Assembly: GCA_040003205.1 (NCBI GenBank)
Contig: JBDUDA010000123.1
Location: 1 to 9,034, forward strand
DNA length: 9,034 bases
Direction of reading: 5' to 3'
DNA from: JALYIM01 sp040003205
GTDB taxonomy: Bacteria > Acidobacteriota > Terriglobia > Terriglobales > Acidobacteriaceae
The notes under the pieces are model-generated. The model ran no database searches. It saw nothing but the letters and a program-made list of their open reading frames with translations, and was not told the origin of the DNA. The first letter of the stretch is position 1, and every line of letters starts with the position of its first letter. Positions 6,804 through 9,034 of this stretch are shown piece after piece. The position numbers and the translations under genes are program-made.

Positions 6804-7559
6804 CTATCGCCCGGCCGCCAAACGGGTAGCCAAGCGCGCGGGCAAATTCGCCGCCAGTATGCGGTCTTGAGAACTTTTTAGAGCGTAAGGCACGCGGCAA
6901 AAAGTAACAATCTTCTTATCCGAATCGAACAGCGCGAAGGCCGCGCGCCAATCCCCGTCGCGCGGCTGGCCAACTGAACCCGGATTCACCATGTATCGCA
7001 GTCCCGGCGCAAGCGGAAAATCGTAAGTCTCATTTTGGCCTGCGGTTTTATAGGGGGGATAAGATTCGTGTCCACCCGCTTTGTTCACGGCGAACGCTCC
7101 TTGCAGGTGGGTATGTCCGAAGAACGTCAGCGATGCCGAGGAGGCGCGCACCGAAATGAGGGCATCGTCGGCGCTGACCACATACTCGTCTTCGTCAAGG
7201 GGAGAACCGTGTACAAATTGAACGTCGTCCAATTGCTCGAGCTGAATCGGGCCATGCGGCAATGAGCGGAGCCAGTCCATCTTTTCGGCAGATAGTTGTT
7301 CACGAGTCCAAAGAGCGGCTATACCTGCAACTGGATTAAAGTCTTTTAAATCGGTGAGTCCACTGACCGCCCGATCATGATTTCCCCGAACGAAGAGATG
7401 CCCTAATTCGCGGGATTTTTCCACGACCTCGTTGGGGCTTGCCCCGTATCCGACAATGTCTCCGAGATTCACTACCAGATCATGGGCCGGAGCGGCGGCG
7501 ATGCACGCTTCCAGGGCCTCGAGATTCCCGTGAATATCGCTTAAAAGAAGTAGGCGCAA
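6804..7559 (-). CDS. Calcineurin-like metallophosphoesterase (YfcE/diadenosine-tetraphosphatase-like group)
   Basis: The 251-residue protein shows the full di-metal phosphoesterase signature: SDIHGN (Asp8, His10), LGDIVGYG (Asp34), GNHD (Asn60, His61), VHGSP (His117) and GHTH (His149, His151). NPGSVGQPRDGD near residue 190 is a further family block. The GDIVGYG-x-x-PNE form is common in a bacterial branch whose substrates are mostly unknown; phosphodiesters, phosphoproteins or dinucleotide polyphosphates are possible. No signal peptide is seen, so it is probably cytoplasmic. The start codon is TTG (7559-7557 on the minus strand): no ATG, GTG or other TTG lies in frame upstream within the gap, and the conserved beta strand begins at residue 3. 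GGGGAG (7568-7563) lies only 3 nt before it. The gene follows the ABC ATPase gene by 58 nt and precedes the RNase H gene. Confidence 0.92.
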   Translation of the reverse strand: MRLLLLSDIHGNLEALEACIAAAPAHDLVVNLGDIVGYGASPNEVVEKSRELGHLFVRGNHDRAVSGLTDLKDFNPVAGIAALWTREQLSAEKMDWLRSLPHGPIQLEQLDDVQFVHGSPLDEDEYVVSADDALISVRASSASLTFFGHTHLQGAFAVNKAGGHESYPPYKTAGQNETYDFPLAPGLRYMVNPGSVGQPRDGDWRAAFALFDSDKKIVTFCRVPYALKSSQDRILAANLPARLATRLAAGR

Positions 7560-7580
7560 AGGCTCCCCAGCAAACTCGCG

Positions 7581-7586
7581 ATTATA
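7581..7586 (-). promoter_or_regulatory. TATAAT -10 element ahead of the metallophosphoesterase gene
   Basis: A perfect TATAAT reads on the minus strand in the 58-nt gap between the ABC ATPase and phosphoesterase genes. Transcription would start near 7574, giving a leader of about 15 nt that still contains GGGGAG. No convincing -35 lies 16-18 nt upstream, and there is no TGn extension, so this is a weaker case than the one before hslV. An imperfect GCCTG/CAGGC inverted repeat (7587-7591 with 7604-7608) sits just upstream. Confidence 0.3.
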
Positions 7587-7617
7587 GCCTGAGTCGATGA
7601 TCGCAGGCAGAAACAGA

Positions 7618-8637
7618 CTAATTAAATCGTGCCGGAGCGGCAGGATTCAGCACCGGGCATCTCGCGAAGTGGCCGGAGTCAATTTCGATGAGTGCCGGGC
7701 GTTCGCGGCTGCATTGCTCAATCCGATATTCACATCTCGGTTCGAAGGGGCATCCCGGGGGAAGTCGATGCAACGGTGGAACTGTCCCCTCAATCGTTTG
7801 TAAAGGCCGAGCGCGATCGCTCCTGAGCGTTGGCACTGCCTGAAGCAGTCCACGAGTGTAAGGATGGCCGGGTACGCTGAATATATCGTGCTTCGATCCC
7901 AGCTCCACGAGGTTGCCCGCGTACATTACCGCGACACGATCCGCGACTTGCGATACGACCGCAAGATCGTGAGATATGAAAAGCATGGTGAGTCCAAATT
8001 TTGAGCGCAGGTCTGCCAGCAGTTTCAGAATCTGTGCCTGGATGGTCACGTCCAAGGCAGTAGTGGGTTCATCCGCAATTAGAAGTTGAGGACGATTCAC
8101 GATAGCCATGGCAATCATGATGCGCTGGCGCATCCCGCCGGAAAGCTGGTGAGGATAAGCTCGCGCTCTCCGGCTGGCGTCGGTGATGGCAACGTTATTC
8201 ATCGCCTCGATCGCTCGATCCCATGCCTCTTTTGAGGGAATATCTTCATGGGCGGTTACCGCTTCAGCGATTTGTGCGCCCACGGACATAACCGGATTCA
8301 GGGCGGTCATAGGTTCCTGGAAAATCATTGCCATCTTCGTTCCGCGCAGCCGGCGAATTCTTTCGCTATCAAGATGCATGAGGTCTCGCGCGGATGTGGC
8401 GGTCTCAGCTAAAAGAATCTCTCCGGAAACTTTTGCCTGAGGCGGTAGCAGCCTCATCAAAGCGAGTGAAGTAACGGACTTTCCCGAGCCGGATTCACCC
8501 ACCAGACCAAGCACTTCACCCGGAGCAAGCACGAAGCTGAGGTCGCGGACGGCGGTCAACGTCTGTGCGCGCGTCGCTTGCTCGTCGCTTGAGGGGAATT
8601 CGACAGTCAGGTGGCGGACGTCCAACAGCGGCAGCAT
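7618..8637 (-). CDS. Peptide-type ABC transporter ATP-binding protein (OppD/DppD family)
   Basis: This 339-residue protein is one nucleotide-binding subunit of a peptide or nickel importer (PepT family), which pairs with an OppF/DppF-type subunit beneath two membrane permeases. Motifs in order: Walker A GESGSGKS (47-54), Q-loop FQEPMTALNP (Gln107), signature LSGGMRQ (165-171), Walker B LLIADEP (185-191), D-loop ALD and H-loop His223. The C-terminal oligopeptide-transporter domain holds GHPYTRGLL (257-265) and Cys296, Cys302, Cys309 and Cys327, the conserved cysteine pattern of OppD/DppD proteins. Length is typical for the family. The ATG has no visible Shine-Dalgarno. No permease, binding protein or partner ATPase is present on either side within the window. 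Substrate cannot be told from this subunit, so no symbol is given. Confidence 0.95.
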   Translation of the reverse strand: MLPLLDVRHLTVEFPSSDEQATRAQTLTAVRDLSFVLAPGEVLGLVGESGSGKSVTSLALMRLLPPQAKVSGEILLAETATSARDLMHLDSERIRRLRGTKMAMIFQEPMTALNPVMSVGAQIAEAVTAHEDIPSKEAWDRAIEAMNNVAITDASRRARAYPHQLSGGMRQRIMIAMAIVNRPQLLIADEPTTALDVTIQAQILKLLADLRSKFGLTMLFISHDLAVVSQVADRVAVMYAGNLVELGSKHDIFSVPGHPYTRGLLQAVPTLRSDRARPLQTIEGTVPPLHRLPPGCPFEPRCEYRIEQCSRERPALIEIDSGHFARCPVLNPAAPARFN

Positions 8638-8644
8638 GTAACCA

Positions 8645-8697
8645 TGTTAGCAGTGGCCGGCTGGCAAATTGCGGCTCTCATCGGGAGCGCGCTAACA
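8645..8697. repeat. Inverted repeat upstream of the ABC ATPase gene
   Basis: TGTTAGC (8645-8651) and GCTAACA (8691-8697) are perfect 7-bp complements 39 nt apart, lying 8-60 nt before the minus-strand ATG at 8637. Inside lies a compact hairpin, GCTCTC-ATC-GGGAGC (8674-8688), with one wobble pair. On the minus strand the gene-proximal arm contains TGCTAACAT, a weak extended -10 (TAACAT). Possible roles are a dimeric-regulator operator, a folded mRNA leader, or neither. Confidence 0.3.
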
Positions 8698-8841
8698 GAG
8701 ACGATGGCGAGTTTTCCACAGTTGCTACCTCTGGGTGGGCTGGCGCATTTCCTTGTTAAATCCCAAAAAAGTCTTTAGATCATGAAGGCTAAGCGATGGG
8801 GATTTTCAATTTGCACTAAATTCAGTCACCCACTTGTGGAT

Positions 8842-8888
8842 AGGCTGCACTCCGTTGCATTCAGAGCAGATAGCAGGCAGCTTTTTTT
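8842..8888 (+). terminator. Hairpin followed by a T7 tract (possible terminator)
   Basis: Bases 8842-8848 (AGGCTGC) can pair with 8877-8883 (GCAGCTT), giving seven pairs including one G-T wobble, and a T-run continues to 8888. The loop is 28 nt, long for an intrinsic terminator, but contains a small internal stem (TGC with GCA). No gene ends just upstream on the plus strand, so if real it would end an unannotated transcript or act as an attenuator. The evidence is weak. Confidence 0.25.
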
Positions 8889-8889
8889 G

Positions 8890-8935
8890 TTGACTGCAAG
8901 GATAGAAAGCGTAAAAAAAGAATCGTTCTTTGACA
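8890..8935 (+). promoter_or_regulatory. Candidate promoter and boxA-like motif
   Basis: TTGACT (8890-8895, 5 of 6 to the -35 consensus) is followed after 16 nt by TAAAAA (8912-8917, 4 of 6 to TATAAT), with a T-rich tract directly upstream. The predicted start is near 8924. Just after it, GTTCTTTGACA (8925-8935) closely resembles the boxA antitermination element found in rRNA leaders. The motif also contains a perfect TTGACA at 8930-8935, but no -10 follows at the right distance. No 16S rRNA start is visible before the window ends. Confidence 0.3.
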
Positions 8936-9034
8936 CGTTCTAAGTTTTCCCGGTTGGCGCCGCGTCCGGGGCTCAAGTCAGATCACTCGGTAACATCGCA
9001 AGATGAAGCGGAGAAGGTCGGCGAGGGTCTTAGC

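Larger units (their letters stand above)
8638..9034. other. Right-edge region without a convincing gene
   Basis: About 400 nt contain no open frame above 60 codons apart from the edge of an out-of-frame antisense reading. The longest candidate I read is 53 codons (8782-8943, plus) with no ribosome binding site. Short-scale structure is plentiful: an inverted repeat, two DnaA-box-like 9-mers (TTTTCCACA 8712-8720; TGTGGATAG 8835-8843), A and T tracts, a hairpin with a T-run, and a promoter-like pair. The composition is more AT-rich at 8750-8945 than in the genes. It reads as a divergent intergenic or leader region for something beyond 9034. Confidence 0.5.

Noticed and set aside
8782..8943. A 53-codon plus-strand open frame starting ATGAAGGCTAAG
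   Set aside because: No Shine-Dalgarno, runs through the hairpin, T-run and promoter-like motifs, and its peptide shows no recognisable pattern. Probably chance.
9003..9034. Possible start of a plus-strand gene (ATG at 9003, Arg-rich N-terminus)
   Set aside because: Only ten codons are visible with no clear ribosome binding site; cannot be supported without downstream sequence.
8978..9034. Possible C-terminal end of a minus-strand gene (18 codons to a TGA)
   Set aside because: Too short to judge; other frames are closed but the length is within chance.

Overview
This 9 kb window looks like an ordinary chromosomal segment of a moderately GC-rich Gram-negative-type bacterium. The style of the proteins (an HslV with a short propeptide, an HslU with an N-terminal extension, a fibronectin-type-III lipoprotein, and a moderate GC content) suggests the Acidobacteriota, probably near Terriglobales/Koribacter. 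That assignment rests on memory of family sequences, not on a search. I saw no insertion sequence, phage gene, CRISPR array, tRNA or rRNA gene.

Left half (plus strand): the last 26 codons of a probable Nramp-type (MntH) metal transporter run in from the left edge. A leader of about 135 nt with short interlocking palindromes follows, then a full-length AcnA-type aconitase. After 70 nt come hslV and hslU, the ATP-dependent HslVU (ClpQY) protease, 20 nt apart. Sixty nt further on is a predicted lipoprotein with about three fibronectin type III domains. The plus-strand run ends at about 6126.

Right half (minus strand): three genes read toward the left and meet the lipoprotein gene tail to tail, with only 23 nt between the stop codons. 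In transcription order they are an OppD/DppD-type peptide ABC transporter ATPase, a calcineurin-like metallophosphoesterase that starts at TTG, and a type I RNase H with an unusual C-terminal tail. The gaps are 58 and 36 nt, so co-transcription is plausible, although a perfect TATAAT precedes the phosphoesterase gene.

Right edge (8638-9034): about 400 nt without a convincing gene. It holds an inverted repeat in front of the ABC gene, two DnaA-box-like 9-mers, a hairpin followed by seven T, and a promoter-like TTGACT/TAAAAA pair next to a boxA-like GTTCTTTGACA. The last combination could be the leader of a gene or RNA operon outside the window.

Functionally the genes are mostly housekeeping: central carbon metabolism (TCA cycle), protein quality control, envelope, peptide uptake and nucleic acid maintenance. 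I do not see a new multi-gene system. The points most worth a second look are the RNase H C-terminal module, the isolated OppD-type ATPase placed with two hydrolase genes, the aconitase leader palindromes and the regulatory-looking right edge.
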